From: an uncultured Verrucomicrobiota bacterium
GTDB taxonomy: Bacteria > Verrucomicrobiota > Verrucomicrobiia > Limisphaerales > UBA8199
Direction: 5' to 3'
Assembly (NCBI GenBank): GCA_903873945.1
Contig: CAIQQM010000191.1
Coordinates: forward strand, 1 to 61,236
DNA length: 61,236 bases
The position numbers were made by a program, and so were the translations under genes. Positions 34,979-45,060 of this stretch are shown in pieces. The notes beneath the pieces were generated by a model. That model was not told where the DNA came from, searched no databases, and saw only the letters and a program-made list of their open reading frames with translations. How positions within the stretch are numbered: position 1 is the stretch's first letter; each line of letters begins with the position of its first letter.

Positions 34979-35968
34979 TCACTTGGACAGAAGTTCGGCG
35001 ACCACAACCTTTTCTTCTTTCAACTCGTTGACAGTGGCATCAATTTTCGCGCGACTGAACTCGTTTACGGACAACCCTTCGACGACTTCGAGCGCCTGTC
35101 CGCTGCTGTGGATCGGGAACGAGCTGATGAGACCATTCTCCACCCCGTAACTACCATCGGAGCAAACGCAGAGGCTGTGCCAGTCGCTGGCATGAGTGGG
35201 TTTTATAATCGAGCTTACGGTGTCCACAATGGCCACCGCCGCGCTGGCAGCACTGGAGGCGCCTCGCGCCTTGAGGATGGCGGCGCCGCGTTGCTGGACG
35301 GCTGTAATGAACTCGCCTTTCAGCCAGGCTTCGTCATTAATCACTTGCGTGACGGGCCGGCCTTTGATCTTCGCATTGTAGAAATCGGGGTATTGCGTCG
35401 AGGAATGGTTCCCCCAAATCACCATGTTCGTCACTGCCGTAACATCGAGACCGGCCTTTTGGGCAAGCTGTGCCTTAGCGCGATTCTCGTCCAAGCGCGT
35501 CATCGCGAAGAAACGGTCTCGGGGAATTTCGGGAGCGTTGTGCATCGTGATGAGACAATTCGTGTTGCACGGGTTGCCGACAACGAGGATGCGCACGTCC
35601 CGTGCGGCATTCTTCTGGAGCGCCCGCCCCTGCCCGACGAAGATCTTGCCATTGACGCCCAGCAAATCCTTGCGTTCCATGCCCGGCTTGCGCGGCACGC
35701 TGCCAACGAGCAACGCCCAGTCCACGCCACGAAAACCTTCATCAAGACTCGATGTCGCCACGATGCCTTTGAGCAGCGGAAAGCCGCCATCCTCAAGCTC
35801 CATTACCAACCCGGCGAGAGCAGGCATGGCTGGCTCAATTTCGATCAGGTGCAAAATCACAGGCTGGTCTGCTCCAAACATCGAGCCCGAAGCTATGCGA
35901 AACAGAAGGGCGTAACCGATTTGACCGGCAGCGCCGGTAGCCGCAACGCGAATAGGCGATATGCTCAT
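34979..35968 (-). CDS. mdh: Malate dehydrogenase
   Basis: A 329-residue NAD-dependent enzyme of the citric acid cycle, converting malate to oxaloacetate. The dinucleotide motif [21 protein letters not shown] begins at about residue 6. The substrate-binding arginines are in [13 protein letters not shown], the [11 protein letters not shown] segment is present, and the catalytic histidine is in [12 protein letters not shown]. The sequence belongs to the cytosolic-type MDH branch (about 330 residues) rather than the short LDH-like form. The ATG at 35968 begins [10 protein letters not shown] and is chosen over an upstream alternative at 35998. It seems to be monocistronic or to lead into the DeoC-like gene. 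Confidence 0.95.
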   Translation of the reverse strand: MSISPIRVAATGAAGQIGYALLFRIASGSMFGADQPVILHLIEIEPAMPALAGLVMELEDGGFPLLKGIVATSSLDEGFRGVDWALLVGSVPRKPGMERKDLLGVNGKIFVGQGRALQKNAARDVRILVVGNPCNTNCLITMHNAPEIPRDRFFAMTRLDENRAKAQLAQKAGLDVTAVTNMVIWGNHSSTQYPDFYNAKIKGRPVTQVINDEAWLKGEFITAVQQRGAAILKARGASSAASAAVAIVDTVSSIIKPTHASDWHSLCVCSDGSYGVENGLISSFPIHSSGQALEVVEGLSVNEFSRAKIDATVNELKEEKVVVAELLSK

Positions 35969-36179
35969 AGAGAACATAAGTTTCCCAGCGAGCCGCATTT
36001 TTGCAACTCAAATCAGGCAGAGAAAGAGTTGCCGAAGATTGGCGCAACGGCGAATGTGTGGCAAAGGTGCGTGAAAGGTCGGGGAATCGAGTGGCATTCA
36101 CGGCCGAGAGCCCGCAATCTAACTTCGGTTTTTACGATAGTGGCCATGCGTAGTATGATTAAGGCATGCCGTAACGAGA

Positions 36180-37049
36180 ATGAATCAGCCCGACAGAATT
36201 GCCACACGACTTGAGCCGGCAGCGATCGCCGAAGGAAACCAGTCGCCTCCCGCTGCAACCTCGCCGGCTGTCGGTTTTACGCTGATTGAACTGCTCATTG
36301 TTATCGCGATCATCGCCATTCTGGCAGCCCTCCTGCTGCCGTCTCTCTCGAAGGCTAAAAGCAGGGCTCAAACGATCGCGTGTACTAGCAACCTGAAACA
36401 GCTCCAGATCTGCTGGCAGCTTTACAACACCGACAATGATGATTTCCTCGTTCCGAACAATTCCGTGATGGGCATTTCTGGCAGCGGGGGCAGCGGCACA
36501 ATTGCGGGAGGTGCGTCGTGGTGCCTGGCGGAACCGACGATTCCGAACGTCGAGAACGGCTTGTTGTTCCAGTATAATAGTTCGCTGGGGATTTACCATT
36601 GCCCCGCGGATCATTCGACCCTGACTGACAGCAACGGAAACCCACTATCTCAACTGCGCGCGCGCAGTTACAATATGAGCCAATCCGTAAATGGCTACCC
36701 TGAGTATGATTCGTTTGTGGAGAACTACATCCCTTATTTCAAGAAAGTCACTCAGATCAAGACCCCGAACATCAGCGCGTGTCTTGTTTTCATTGATGAG
36801 AACGAGGCGACGCTGCTCGACTCGCAATTCGGGATGCCGACGGATTATTATAACGGCACCCAGACCTGGTGGGACATGCCGGCCAACCGGCATGATCAGG
36901 GCGCGAATCTTTCCTTCGCCGACGGCCACGTCGAACATTGGAAGTGGGGCGCGCCTATGATTTTCACCGGCTGGATGGGGAACGTTTCAGCCGCTGGGTT
37001 GCCGGATTGGCTCCGGGTCAAGGCCTGCATCAAGCAGACGATGGATTGA
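36180..37049 (+). CDS. Type II secretion pseudopilin-like prepilin protein
   Basis: A 289-residue protein with a prepilin N-terminus. After 32 residues comes the peptidase-recognised motif GFTLIELLIVIAIIAILAAL, followed by LLPSLSKAKSRAQTIAC. The C-terminal part carries HDQGANLSFADGHVEHWKW, the DGHVE motif common in Verrucomicrobiota and Planctomycetota (DUF1559/H-X9-DG) prepilin-like proteins. Such genes occur in dozens of copies in these genomes and are of unclear function. The leader is longer than in classic pilins. It stands alone between the mdh gene and a divergent lipoprotein. Confidence 0.85.
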   Translation: MNQPDRIATRLEPAAIAEGNQSPPAATSPAVGFTLIELLIVIAIIAILAALLLPSLSKAKSRAQTIACTSNLKQLQICWQLYNTDNDDFLVPNNSVMGISGSGGSGTIAGGASWCLAEPTIPNVENGLLFQYNSSLGIYHCPADHSTLTDSNGNPLSQLRARSYNMSQSVNGYPEYDSFVENYIPYFKKVTQIKTPNISACLVFIDENEATLLDSQFGMPTDYYNGTQTWWDMPANRHDQGANLSFADGHVEHWKWGAPMIFTGWMGNVSAAGLPDWLRVKACIKQTMD

Positions 37050-37271
37050 TTTGCCCCTCGCGGATTTCTCAAACCGGGGAAGATGCCGGGAAACAGGAGT
37101 GGTTTACTATGAGCATTTGCACAAGGCGGGCCTTAATGTTCGCCAGTATTTGGTGGTTCCGGCTGCAATTCCGACGACAATAACCGGAACACCCGTCGTC
37201 CATGGCTCTGCCAGCATGGACCAGCCTCAGCAAGTTGTTTGGACGGCTGGCGCCCAAGTTAGGGTCGGCTG

Positions 37272-37649
37272 CTATTTGTCCACAATCCGCAGGGTATATT
37301 CGGGGGAACGGATACTGTCAGTCCTGGGGGCGCCCATTGCGTTGTAATCGTAAGTGACTTTATAACGATAGTTGACGGCACTGGTTCCCGGAGGCACAAA
37401 AATAAGCCCTTCCCAACGGTTCGTCATCAGCGGTGTGGGCCGCATTTTGTAGAACTCAGGACCGACAACGATTTCCGACCGGATGCTCTGCCAGCGCATA
37501 GTTTGCTGGTGGCTGGTGAAGGCGATTTCGACGGGGTAGAGGTTGTCAGCGTTGCGGACCTGCTGTTGGGGCGTGAGATTGTTCAGCGTGGCGTTGCAAC
37601 CAGCCAGCAGCAGGGGCAGAAATAAGAGCGACAGGAATTTCTTCAACAT
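37272..37649 (-). CDS. YcfL-like (DUF1425) lipoprotein
   Basis: A 125-residue predicted lipoprotein. The signal MLKKFLSLLFLPLLLAGC ends in the lipobox LLAGC, giving a mature N-terminal cysteine. The rest is a small beta-rich domain (YPVEIAFTSHQQTMRWQSIRS, WEGLIFVPPGTSAVNYRYKV) similar to the YcfL/DUF1425 family, which lies near LpoB in enterobacteria. No peptidoglycan synthase gene is nearby here. The ATG at 37649 is chosen because the signal starts there; an extension at 37667 would spoil it. It is divergent from the PpiD-like gene. Confidence 0.75.
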   Translation of the reverse strand: MLKKFLSLLFLPLLLAGCNATLNNLTPQQQVRNADNLYPVEIAFTSHQQTMRWQSIRSEIVVGPEFYKMRPTPLMTNRWEGLIFVPPGTSAVNYRYKVTYDYNAMGAPRTDSIRSPEYTLRIVDK

Positions 37650-37769
37650 ACAATATAAACGTGGCAAACCGGCAGCAGATTGTAAAGTTGGATTTTCGCC
37701 CTGTTTTTTGCGTTTGACCTGCCTTGGGAAAGACAGTTAGGGTGCGCGGCCTTGAAGTGAATTGAAGTT

Positions 37770-39449
37770 ATGATTGGGACTATTCGAAAACACCAAACCT
37801 GGCTGTGGGCGATCATCATTACGGTGACCATCATCAGCTTTGTTATCTTTTTCTCGCCGTACTCGAAGCTGAACGCCAGCCGCCGTGGTCCGGCCAATTA
37901 CGGGTCCATTGAAGGCGAGAAAGTGACGGAGGACCAGTTTGCACAAACCGAGCGAGAGGTTTATCTGCGCTATTTCTTCATGAACAGCTCGTGGCCGGAT
38001 GAGGAGGCCAAGAAATCCGGATTTGATCCGATGCAGGCCACGTACTGCCGGCTACTGTTGATCATGAAAGAGGACCAGCTTGGCGTTCATGTCAACAGCG
38101 AGATCTGCGCTCAGTTCGCAAGGGACATGCTGCGGTCGTATCAGCGCATGGGCATCAATTCGCCCATCATGTTCGTGCAGCAAATTCTCGAACCGCGCGG
38201 TTTCCATATGGACGACTTGGAGCGATTCATCCGGCATGAGATGGGCATTCAGGAGCTGGCTGCCATCCTGGGACTAAGCGGCCAACTCATCACGCCGGCT
38301 GAGGCGAAAGGGCTTTACGAACGCGAGCACCAGGAACTGGCCACGGAAGTGCTATTTTTCTCCGCTTCAAATTATCTTGCCAATGCGTCTGCGGCCCCGG
38401 AAGCCATTTCACAGTTCTACTCGAACAACCTGGCCAGCTATCGCATTCCGGACCGGGTACAGGTCAGCTATGTGAAGTTCCCGGTTACGAACCTCCTGGC
38501 GCAGGCGGAGGCAGAGTTGTCGAAAACGAACCTGGATGAGATTGTTGAAGCCAACCTGCAACGGCTTGGGACAAACTATGCGCGGATCGCGAAGTCCCCG
38601 GCGGAAGCCAAACTTAAGATCCATGAAGAATTGATTCGCGAGCGTGCAATGTCGCATGCCCGCAAAACAGCTGTTGAATTCGCCACACCGCTCTTTGACA
38701 TCGAGCCGATGCGCGCTGACAACCTAGACAAGCTGGCAAAGGAGAAGGGGCTGACTGTGAACGTCACCACGCCCTTTGATCGCGAGGGCGGACCGCAAGA
38801 CCTCGACGTGGGAACCGATTTCGCAAAGGCGGCGTTTCTAAGAACAGTGGATGACCCGTTTTGCCCACCGCTCGTTGGCCGGGATGGGGTATATGTGATC
38901 GCCTTCAATAAAAAGATCCCCAGCGAGGTGCCGTCACTGGCCAAAATTCAAGCGCGGGTAGTCGGAGATTACAAGTACAACCAAGCCACGATGTTGGCGC
39001 GGATTGCGGGCCAGTCGTTCTATTCCACGCTCACCAACGGGCTAACGCAGGGAAAGACTTTTTCGGCGATCTGCGCGGAGACGAAACTTCGGCCGGTTGA
39101 GCTGCCGCCATTTTCAATCAGCACCCGCGTGTTGCCGGAATTCGAAGAGCGCCTCAGTTTGAATGAACTCAAGCAGATGGCCTTCAGCACGCTGCCCGGA
39201 AAAGTAAGCAATTTCCAGCCGATCATTGGAGGCGGAGCCATTCTCTTTGTGAAAGCTCGGCTCCCGTTGGATCAGGTCAAAATGCAGGCTGACCTGCCCG
39301 CGTACGTCGGTTTGGTGCGCCAGCAAAGGCAGAACGAGGCATTCAACCAGTGGTTTAACCGGGAGCTACAAAGGACGATGCGCGACACACCTCTTAGCCA
39401 GCCCAAGCCGCCGCCCTCTTATTCTCCCCGCTCAGCCAAAAAGTCATAA
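37770..39449 (+). CDS. PpiD/SurA-like membrane-anchored periplasmic chaperone
   Basis: A 559-residue protein. A single N-terminal membrane helix (WLWAIIITVTIISFVIFFS, about residues 10-30) leaves the bulk in the periplasm. Residues about 45-200 resemble the SurA N-terminal chaperone domain (GSIEGEKVTEDQFAQTE, RFIRHEMGIQELAAILG). A long helical section follows. A parvulin-like region near residues 340-480 is weak, with no clear active-site pattern. It may therefore be a chaperone without isomerase activity. PpiD is the closest functional analogue. The C-terminal tail is Pro/Ser-rich. Confidence 0.75.
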   Translation: MIGTIRKHQTWLWAIIITVTIISFVIFFSPYSKLNASRRGPANYGSIEGEKVTEDQFAQTEREVYLRYFFMNSSWPDEEAKKSGFDPMQATYCRLLLIMKEDQLGVHVNSEICAQFARDMLRSYQRMGINSPIMFVQQILEPRGFHMDDLERFIRHEMGIQELAAILGLSGQLITPAEAKGLYEREHQELATEVLFFSASNYLANASAAPEAISQFYSNNLASYRIPDRVQVSYVKFPVTNLLAQAEAELSKTNLDEIVEANLQRLGTNYARIAKSPAEAKLKIHEELIRERAMSHARKTAVEFATPLFDIEPMRADNLDKLAKEKGLTVNVTTPFDREGGPQDLDVGTDFAKAAFLRTVDDPFCPPLVGRDGVYVIAFNKKIPSEVPSLAKIQARVVGDYKYNQATMLARIAGQSFYSTLTNGLTQGKTFSAICAETKLRPVELPPFSISTRVLPEFEERLSLNELKQMAFSTLPGKVSNFQPIIGGGAILFVKARLPLDQVKMQADLPAYVGLVRQQRQNEAFNQWFNRELQRTMRDTPLSQPKPPPSYSPRSAKKS

Positions 39450-39511
39450 CGGGTCATGAGCCGGGCATGCAGCTTCTGGCCGCATGATTCCGCCCCATCC
39501 CGCCTGAACAC

Positions 39512-40339
39512 GTGAGTGCTGTCATTAAACTTTCCTGGCCGGCAACCCGCGAATTTTGGGAAATCCCGGTCTTATACGAGGACGAACATCTGCTCGCGCT
39601 TAATAAGCCTGCGTGTATGCTGGTGTCGCCAGACCGTTCCGAACCCGAGCGGCCCAACCTGATGCAATTATTGCATTCGGGGATTGAGCAAGCGAAACCC
39701 TGGGCCAGGGAGCGCGGGCTGGTGTACCTCATGAACGCGCATCGGCTTGATTTCGAGACCAGCGGCGTGTTCCTGCTAGGCAAGAACAAGCCGGCCTTCG
39801 TTGCGGTTGTGAATCTTCTCGGCGCTGGAAGAGGCCACCGGAAGTACATCGCCCTAGTGCGAGGCGTTCCGACGGAAGACCGGTTTGAAATCGAAGCGAA
39901 ACTTGCGCCAAACCCTGTGAGACCCGGGATAATGCGGATTGATTCGAAGCGGGGTAAACAATCGCACACGGTTTGCGAGGTGCTTGAGAGGTTTTCCGGG
40001 CATGCGCTTTTGAAATGCGAGGCTTTGACTGATCGGCTCGGGCAGATTCGGCTTCATCTGCGCCATGCCGCGCTCACCATCGTGGGGGATCGTCTTTATG
40101 GCGGACGCCCCCTATTGCTTTCACAATTGAAGCGGGACTATTGGTTGAAGCCGGACCAGATCGAGCGTCCGCTGATTGATTGCGCGGCGCTTCACGCGGA
40201 AGAGCTTTCTTTCCCGCACCCGATGACGGGCGAGTTACTGACCATCATGGCGCCGTGGCCAAAGGACCTGAAAGTGGCGGTGAAATATTTACAGCGATAC
40301 GGCCGCACCGTCCGGGCGAACCAATCGGCGGATGAATGA
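39512..40339 (+). CDS. RluA-family pseudouridine synthase
   Basis: A 275-residue enzyme that isomerises uridine to pseudouridine in rRNA or tRNA. The catalytic aspartate is in HRLDFETSGVFLLGKN (about residue 80), and LNKPACMLVSPD and IRLHLRHAALTIVGDRLYGG are family motifs. There is no N-terminal S4 domain. The start is a GTG at 39512; no in-frame ATG is available near it, so the exact start is uncertain. It is 62 bases downstream of the PpiD-like gene and probably has its own message. The target site is unknown. Confidence 0.87.
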   Translation: MSAVIKLSWPATREFWEIPVLYEDEHLLALNKPACMLVSPDRSEPERPNLMQLLHSGIEQAKPWARERGLVYLMNAHRLDFETSGVFLLGKNKPAFVAVVNLLGAGRGHRKYIALVRGVPTEDRFEIEAKLAPNPVRPGIMRIDSKRGKQSHTVCEVLERFSGHALLKCEALTDRLGQIRLHLRHAALTIVGDRLYGGRPLLLSQLKRDYWLKPDQIERPLIDCAALHAEELSFPHPMTGELLTIMAPWPKDLKVAVKYLQRYGRTVRANQSADE

Positions 40340-40370
40340 GAGTTTCCCGGAGGACCGGGCTTCGCTGGGT

Positions 40371-41267
40371 TCAGGAGACGATCCAGTGCAGAATTGCTTT
40401 CTGCGCGTGAAGGCGATTCTCCGCTTCATCAAAAATCGTCTCGGCGTTCGCTTCAAATGTTGCCTCGTCAATTTCCTTCCCGCGATAGGCTGGCAGACAG
40501 TGCATGACGAGGGCGTTCGGCTTGGCAAGCCGAACCAGGCTGGCGTTAATTTGATATCCCTTCAACAGTTTGATGCGCTCGGCGGATTCGGCTTCTTTGC
40601 CCATTGAGACCCACACGTCGGTATAGAGCACGTCGGCGCCGGATGCGGCGGCGCTGATATCCTCGGTGCAAACGATTTTTCCACCCGCGCGCTTCAATAA
40701 AGCAGCCGAAGGCTGGAAGGCTTTAGGAGCGGCAATCCGCAATTCGAAATCCAGCTTCGCGGCGGCAAAAATCCAGGAGTTAACAACATTGCACGCGCCA
40801 TCGCCGATGAACGTCACCACTTTGCCCCGAATTGGGCCGCGTTTTTCCTGGAAGGTAAAGATGTCAGCCATGATTTGGCAGGGATGCTCCTCATCCGTCA
40901 GTGCGTTGATCGTGGGAATCCTGGCGTAACGGGAGAATTCTTCGACATCGCTTTGGGCGAAAGTGCGAAAGACCGCGCCGTGAACGAGCCGGCCCAGCAC
41001 GCGCGCGGTATCTTTGATCGGTTCGCCGCGCCCAAGTTGAATCTCACTCGCCGGTAGAAAAATCACCTGCCCGCCAAGTTCCCGAATACCAACGTCGAAC
41101 GACACCCGCGTCCGGGTGGAGGCCTTGGAAAACAGCATGGCCCATATCTGGCCGGCCAGTGGATGTTTCAAATGCCGGCCGCGTTCTTTCTTGATGGCAA
41201 CGGTGTCGGCCAAGAGTTTTTCCATGTCCGTTCGCGCCAGGTTCTCAATGCTCAACAGATGTTTCAT
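40371..41267 (-). CDS. argF: Ornithine carbamoyltransferase
   Basis: A 298-residue enzyme that joins carbamoyl phosphate and ornithine to make citrulline. The carbamoyl-phosphate loop STRTRVSF and the HCLPA motif are intact, as are FMGDGACNV-like FIGDGACNVVNSW and the DVWVSMGKE segment that binds ornithine. It is the last gene of the minus-strand arginine cluster argC-J-B-D-F, 60 bases after argD. The length is normal for the family. Confidence 0.95.
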   Translation of the reverse strand: MKHLLSIENLARTDMEKLLADTVAIKKERGRHLKHPLAGQIWAMLFSKASTRTRVSFDVGIRELGGQVIFLPASEIQLGRGEPIKDTARVLGRLVHGAVFRTFAQSDVEEFSRYARIPTINALTDEEHPCQIMADIFTFQEKRGPIRGKVVTFIGDGACNVVNSWIFAAAKLDFELRIAAPKAFQPSAALLKRAGGKIVCTEDISAAASGADVLYTDVWVSMGKEAESAERIKLLKGYQINASLVRLAKPNALVMHCLPAYRGKEIDEATFEANAETIFDEAENRLHAQKAILHWIVS

Positions 41268-41327
41268 AATTCAAATCAACCCCAGCATCATGCCGATCAG
41301 TCTTGCGTGACTGTGAGTTGCGCTTCC

Positions 41328-42617
41328 TTAAGCCGACAGTTTCACAAGTACCGATTCAATTATTTTCAGTCCCTCTTCAGCTTCGCTCTGCCTCAGGTTC
41401 AGTGGCGGCAGGAAACGCAGAATCTGCGCACCGGCCGGGATTGTCAGCAGCCCAGCCGCGTGCAACAGGCTCGCGAACCGCGCGGCCTGTGTCTTGTTGG
41501 CGCCACCGGGAAGGTTCGGAATACCCGGCTTCAGTTCGATTCCAAGCATTAACCCCAGCCCGCGCACATCGCGGATGATACCCGGATATTTCCGCGCGAG
41601 TTCCCGGGAGCCGGCCTTGAGATAATCCCCGACCTGGCGCGCATTGTTGGCCAGTTTCTCGCGCTGGATCACATCCAGAACCTCCAGGGCGACCGCGCAA
41701 CCGAGCGGCGAGCCGCCATAAGTCGTGCCGTGGGTGCCCGCGCTAAGCAAATCCGCATAAGGCGCCCGCACCCAAAACGCCCCTATGGGGAATCCACCCC
41801 CTAGCGATTTCGCCATCGAGATGCCATCGGGCAGGAAACTGGAAGCCTGCGGCATTCCTTCCAGGATGCGTTGAAAACTTTGGAAACAACCAGTTCGAAA
41901 GTGGCCATCCTGCACGGCATCCATGAGCAGGAGGAGCTTCTTGTCATTGCACAATTGGCGCAAGCCGAGCAGATACTCCGGAGTCGCGGCCGTCACCCCG
42001 CCTTCACCCTGAACGCCCTCGACCAAGATCGCTGCGGTGCCCGGAGAAATCGCCGCGCGCATGGCTTCAAGATCGTTGTATGGGACCTGCCGGAACCCGG
42101 GCACCATGGGCTCGAACCCCTTCTTCACCTTGTCCTGGCCGGTAGCGGCGATGCCCGCCAGCGTCCGCCCGTGGAACGAGTTGAAGGTTGTGAGTATCTC
42201 GAAGCGCCCTTCGTCGTGGCCGAACTTGCGGGCGAGTTTGAACAAGCCCTCATTCGCCTCGCCACCGCTATTGCAAAAAAAACATTTGCCCGGGCCGATT
42301 AGATGCGCCAGCGCTTCCGCCAGCCGTCCCTGGGGTTCGTGATAATAGTAGTTCGAAACGTGGATGAGTTTGCGCGATTGCTCAACGAGCGCCTCGGTGA
42401 TCGCCGGGTGGGCGTGGCCGAGTGAACTGACCGCAATCCCGCCGCCAAAATCCAGATAGCGCTTGGCCGCGATATCGTACAGATAGCTGCCCGCGCCATG
42501 CGTGAACACGATTTCGAAGCGGCCGTAGCTCGGTACTACATGCTGTTGAAATAACGCCTGCACGGCAGCCATGTCGTTCCGGACCACGGGCGGTGGCGAT
42601 GGGACAATTTCTTTCAT
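41328..42617 (-). CDS. argD: Acetylornithine aminotransferase
   Basis: A 429-residue PLP-dependent class III aminotransferase. The PLP lysine is K270 in DGISMAKSLGGGFPIGAFW. FCNSGGEANEGLFKLARKF and GTHGTTYGGSPLGCAVALEV are family motifs. The usual DEVQTG segment reads DAVQDG here (about residues 233-238), an uncommon change at a normally conserved glutamate next to the PLP site. It would convert N-acetylglutamate semialdehyde to N-acetylornithine, and sits between argB and argF. Confidence 0.93.
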   Translation of the reverse strand: MKEIVPSPPPVVRNDMAAVQALFQQHVVPSYGRFEIVFTHGAGSYLYDIAAKRYLDFGGGIAVSSLGHAHPAITEALVEQSRKLIHVSNYYYHEPQGRLAEALAHLIGPGKCFFCNSGGEANEGLFKLARKFGHDEGRFEILTTFNSFHGRTLAGIAATGQDKVKKGFEPMVPGFRQVPYNDLEAMRAAISPGTAAILVEGVQGEGGVTAATPEYLLGLRQLCNDKKLLLLMDAVQDGHFRTGCFQSFQRILEGMPQASSFLPDGISMAKSLGGGFPIGAFWVRAPYADLLSAGTHGTTYGGSPLGCAVALEVLDVIQREKLANNARQVGDYLKAGSRELARKYPGIIRDVRGLGLMLGIELKPGIPNLPGGANKTQAARFASLLHAAGLLTIPAGAQILRFLPPLNLRQSEAEEGLKIIESVLVKLSA

Positions 42618-42691
42618 CGTTTTTCTCTCAAACGAAACCGCGGAGACATTAACGGGAAACTTGCGGGAGGAAAGCGGAATTTATGTTCGTC

Positions 42692-43567
42692 CTACAAGAC
42701 CACTTCCGTGCCTATGCCGGCATCGGTGAAGATTTCCAGGAGCAAGGAGTGGAGGACGCGGCCATCTACAAAAGAGACTTTTCCCACGCCGGCTTCGATT
42801 GCAGCGACGGCGCTGTCGGCTTTGGGAATCATGCCTTTGTCGATCACCCCGGTTCGTTTCAACCCGTCCACTTCGCTGGATTGGAGATGCGCAATGAGGG
42901 ACGCGGGATCTTTGGGGTTGCGCAACAAGCCGGGCACGTCGCTCATAAAGACGAGCCGTTGCGCCTTCAGCGCAATGGCTGTCTGGGCCGCGGCCACATC
43001 CGCATTGCAGTTGTAAATCCGGCCGTCCTCGCCGCGCGCAGTCGGGCTGATGACCGGCGTGATGCCCTTTTCAATACAGTCCAGCAGCGGCGCAGTGTTC
43101 ACTCCGGTAACTTCGCCGACATATCCCACGTCCGCTGGTTGGCCATTGGCTCCCCGCAAGTGAATTTTCCGGCACGTGAAGATATCCGGGCCGGCGAACC
43201 CACGGGCAATGCCCCCGAAGGAACTGATTGTGGCCACGATCTCGGGATTGATTTGGCGTGACAGCACTTCGTCAACGATCTTGACCATCGCCTCATCCGT
43301 GACGCGCTGGCCCTGGATGAAGTCGGCTTTGAGCCCGGCCTTTTCCATCGCGCGGGTGATGGCTTTGCCGCCGCCGTGGACAACGACGGGATTGATTTCA
43401 ACGGCCTCGAGAAAGACGATGTCGCGCGCAACTCCGTTACGGATCGTAGCGTCGGGCGAATCTATGAACGAGCCGCCATATTTGACAACGAAGGTTGCGC
43501 CGCTGAATTTCTGAAGATAGGGCAGTGCTTCCAGCAATGTCTCCGCTTTGGCAATCAAATCTTGCAC
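42692..43567 (-). CDS. argB: Acetylglutamate kinase
   Basis: A 291-residue amino-acid kinase that phosphorylates N-acetylglutamate. Typical segments are FVVKYGGS near the N-terminus, VVHGGGKAI for the substrate loop, GQRVTDEAMVKIV and the C-terminal DGRVLHSLLLEIFTDAGIGTEV. The last motif is the regulatory C-lobe region typical of arginine-inhibited, hexameric ArgB. The order argJ-argB-argD agrees with other bacteria. Confidence 0.95.
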   Translation of the reverse strand: MQDLIAKAETLLEALPYLQKFSGATFVVKYGGSFIDSPDATIRNGVARDIVFLEAVEINPVVVHGGGKAITRAMEKAGLKADFIQGQRVTDEAMVKIVDEVLSRQINPEIVATISSFGGIARGFAGPDIFTCRKIHLRGANGQPADVGYVGEVTGVNTAPLLDCIEKGITPVISPTARGEDGRIYNCNADVAAAQTAIALKAQRLVFMSDVPGLLRNPKDPASLIAHLQSSEVDGLKRTGVIDKGMIPKADSAVAAIEAGVGKVSFVDGRVLHSLLLEIFTDAGIGTEVVL

Positions 43568-43658
43568 GTCACCTTTTTAACAGTTGTGCCGTCGCATGAA
43601 AAGACGCTTTCACGTTCATGGGCATGCATGAAACTCAAGCGCAAGCCGACTTGAAGCC

Positions 43659-44999
43659 TCAGCCTCCGAGCGAGGAAGGATCACTTACGTCGCCTTTGTT
43701 GAATTCCACGTATTCCTCGGTCAGGTCGGCCGCATACATCAGCGCGGATGCCTGGCCGATGTTCAACCGGATGTGAAGGTCAAATTCTCTCGAAGAGACC
43801 GCGACGCAGAGGTCCTTGAACTTTGTCCTTGTTGGCTGTCCCCGTTTGAGACTCCATAAAATCTTCCTGCTGCCGGGGGTGCTGTAGCCGATATCGACCC
43901 TTTCTTCAACAATTGTCGCCGGGCTATAACCGAGAGCGTCGATAATGCGGCCCCAATTGGGATCGCCTCCGTGCCAGCTCGTTTTTACGAGCGGGCTGTT
44001 GGCCACCGCCCGCGCCGCGGCATCCGCGTCCGCAAAGGATTTCGCGCCATTGACCCGCACAGTTACAAAGCGCGACACGCCTTCGCCATCCCGCACGATC
44101 ATCTTTGCCAGTTCGAGGCAGACGTGCTGAAGCGCGAGCCGGAACACAGCAAAGTCCCGGGACTTGCGGGTGATGATCGGCGGCTTGGACTTTTGAGCGA
44201 ATGCCCGACCGTTGGCCAGCACCAGCACCGTATCGTTTGTACTCATGTCGCCGTCCACGGTGATGCGATTAAAGCTAAGCGCGACAGCTTCTCGCAAGGC
44301 TTCCTGAAGGGCTTTGGCTTCAATAGCGGCATCAGTGGTGATGAAACAGAGCATTGTGGCATGAAGCGGCGCCGCCGCCGGTCGCTTGCCTGTAGCGCTC
44401 ATGCCCGGCTGAATCATGCCTGCGCCTTTACACATGCCGCCGATCCGCACGCGCTTGCCGCCGATCCGAAATTCCACGGCAGACTCCTTGGGGCGGGTAT
44501 CACTGGTCATGATGGCTTCGGCCGCCTGCGCGCTATGGGCAACCGTGGACCCAAGCATGACCGCGGCTTCGATAATTCCGGCGCGGACGTTGTCCATCGG
44601 CAACATGACCCCGATGCGGCCCGTGGAGCCAACCAGCGCCGATCCGACCGGCAGGTTGAGCGCCTGTTCGGTAAAGCGGGTCATTTCCAACGCATCAGCC
44701 AAACCCTGCTTTCCGGTACACGCATTTGCATTGCCGGAGTTGACGACGATGGCCTGGGCCCGGCCTTTTTTAGCGCGCGCAGCGCACACTTTCACTGGCG
44801 CGGCGCAGACCTGGTTGGTTGTAAACATGCCGGCCATGGTGGCAGGCGAATCGGAGACAATGAGCGCAAGGTCGCGCTTGCGTCCCCTATCCGATCCTTT
44901 GCCCGTGCCGAGCCGTTTGATATTGCAAAAAACGCCTGAGGCTTTGAATCCTTGAGGCGCAACCACCGAGCCCGGAATCGCTTTCAATTTTGATTTCAT
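43659..44999 (-). CDS. argJ: Bifunctional glutamate N-acetyltransferase/ornithine acetyltransferase
   Basis: A 446-residue enzyme that recycles the acetyl group from acetylornithine to glutamate. The self-cleavage nucleophile is T215 in LHATMLCFITTDA. The adjacent ANACTGKQG and NRITVDGDMSTNDTVLVLANG are conserved. About ten extra residues (SATGKRPAAAP) precede the cleavage site compared with typical ArgJ. Its presence explains why no argA or argE is needed for a cyclic pathway. It is flanked by argC and argB on the same strand. Confidence 0.95.
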   Translation of the reverse strand: MKSKLKAIPGSVVAPQGFKASGVFCNIKRLGTGKGSDRGRKRDLALIVSDSPATMAGMFTTNQVCAAPVKVCAARAKKGRAQAIVVNSGNANACTGKQGLADALEMTRFTEQALNLPVGSALVGSTGRIGVMLPMDNVRAGIIEAAVMLGSTVAHSAQAAEAIMTSDTRPKESAVEFRIGGKRVRIGGMCKGAGMIQPGMSATGKRPAAAPLHATMLCFITTDAAIEAKALQEALREAVALSFNRITVDGDMSTNDTVLVLANGRAFAQKSKPPIITRKSRDFAVFRLALQHVCLELAKMIVRDGEGVSRFVTVRVNGAKSFADADAAARAVANSPLVKTSWHGGDPNWGRIIDALGYSPATIVEERVDIGYSTPGSRKILWSLKRGQPTRTKFKDLCVAVSSREFDLHIRLNIGQASALMYAADLTEEYVEFNKGDVSDPSSLGG

Positions 45000-45060
45000 T
45001 CCATTTGATTGCGGATTTATACAAACCTGATGCAGTGCGCTTCCTCCGCCCGGCGATGCC

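Noticed and set aside
39454..39969. 171-residue minus-strand frame opposite the RluA-type gene
   Set aside because: It is antisense to conserved pseudouridine synthase motifs and has a Ser/Arg-rich shadow composition.
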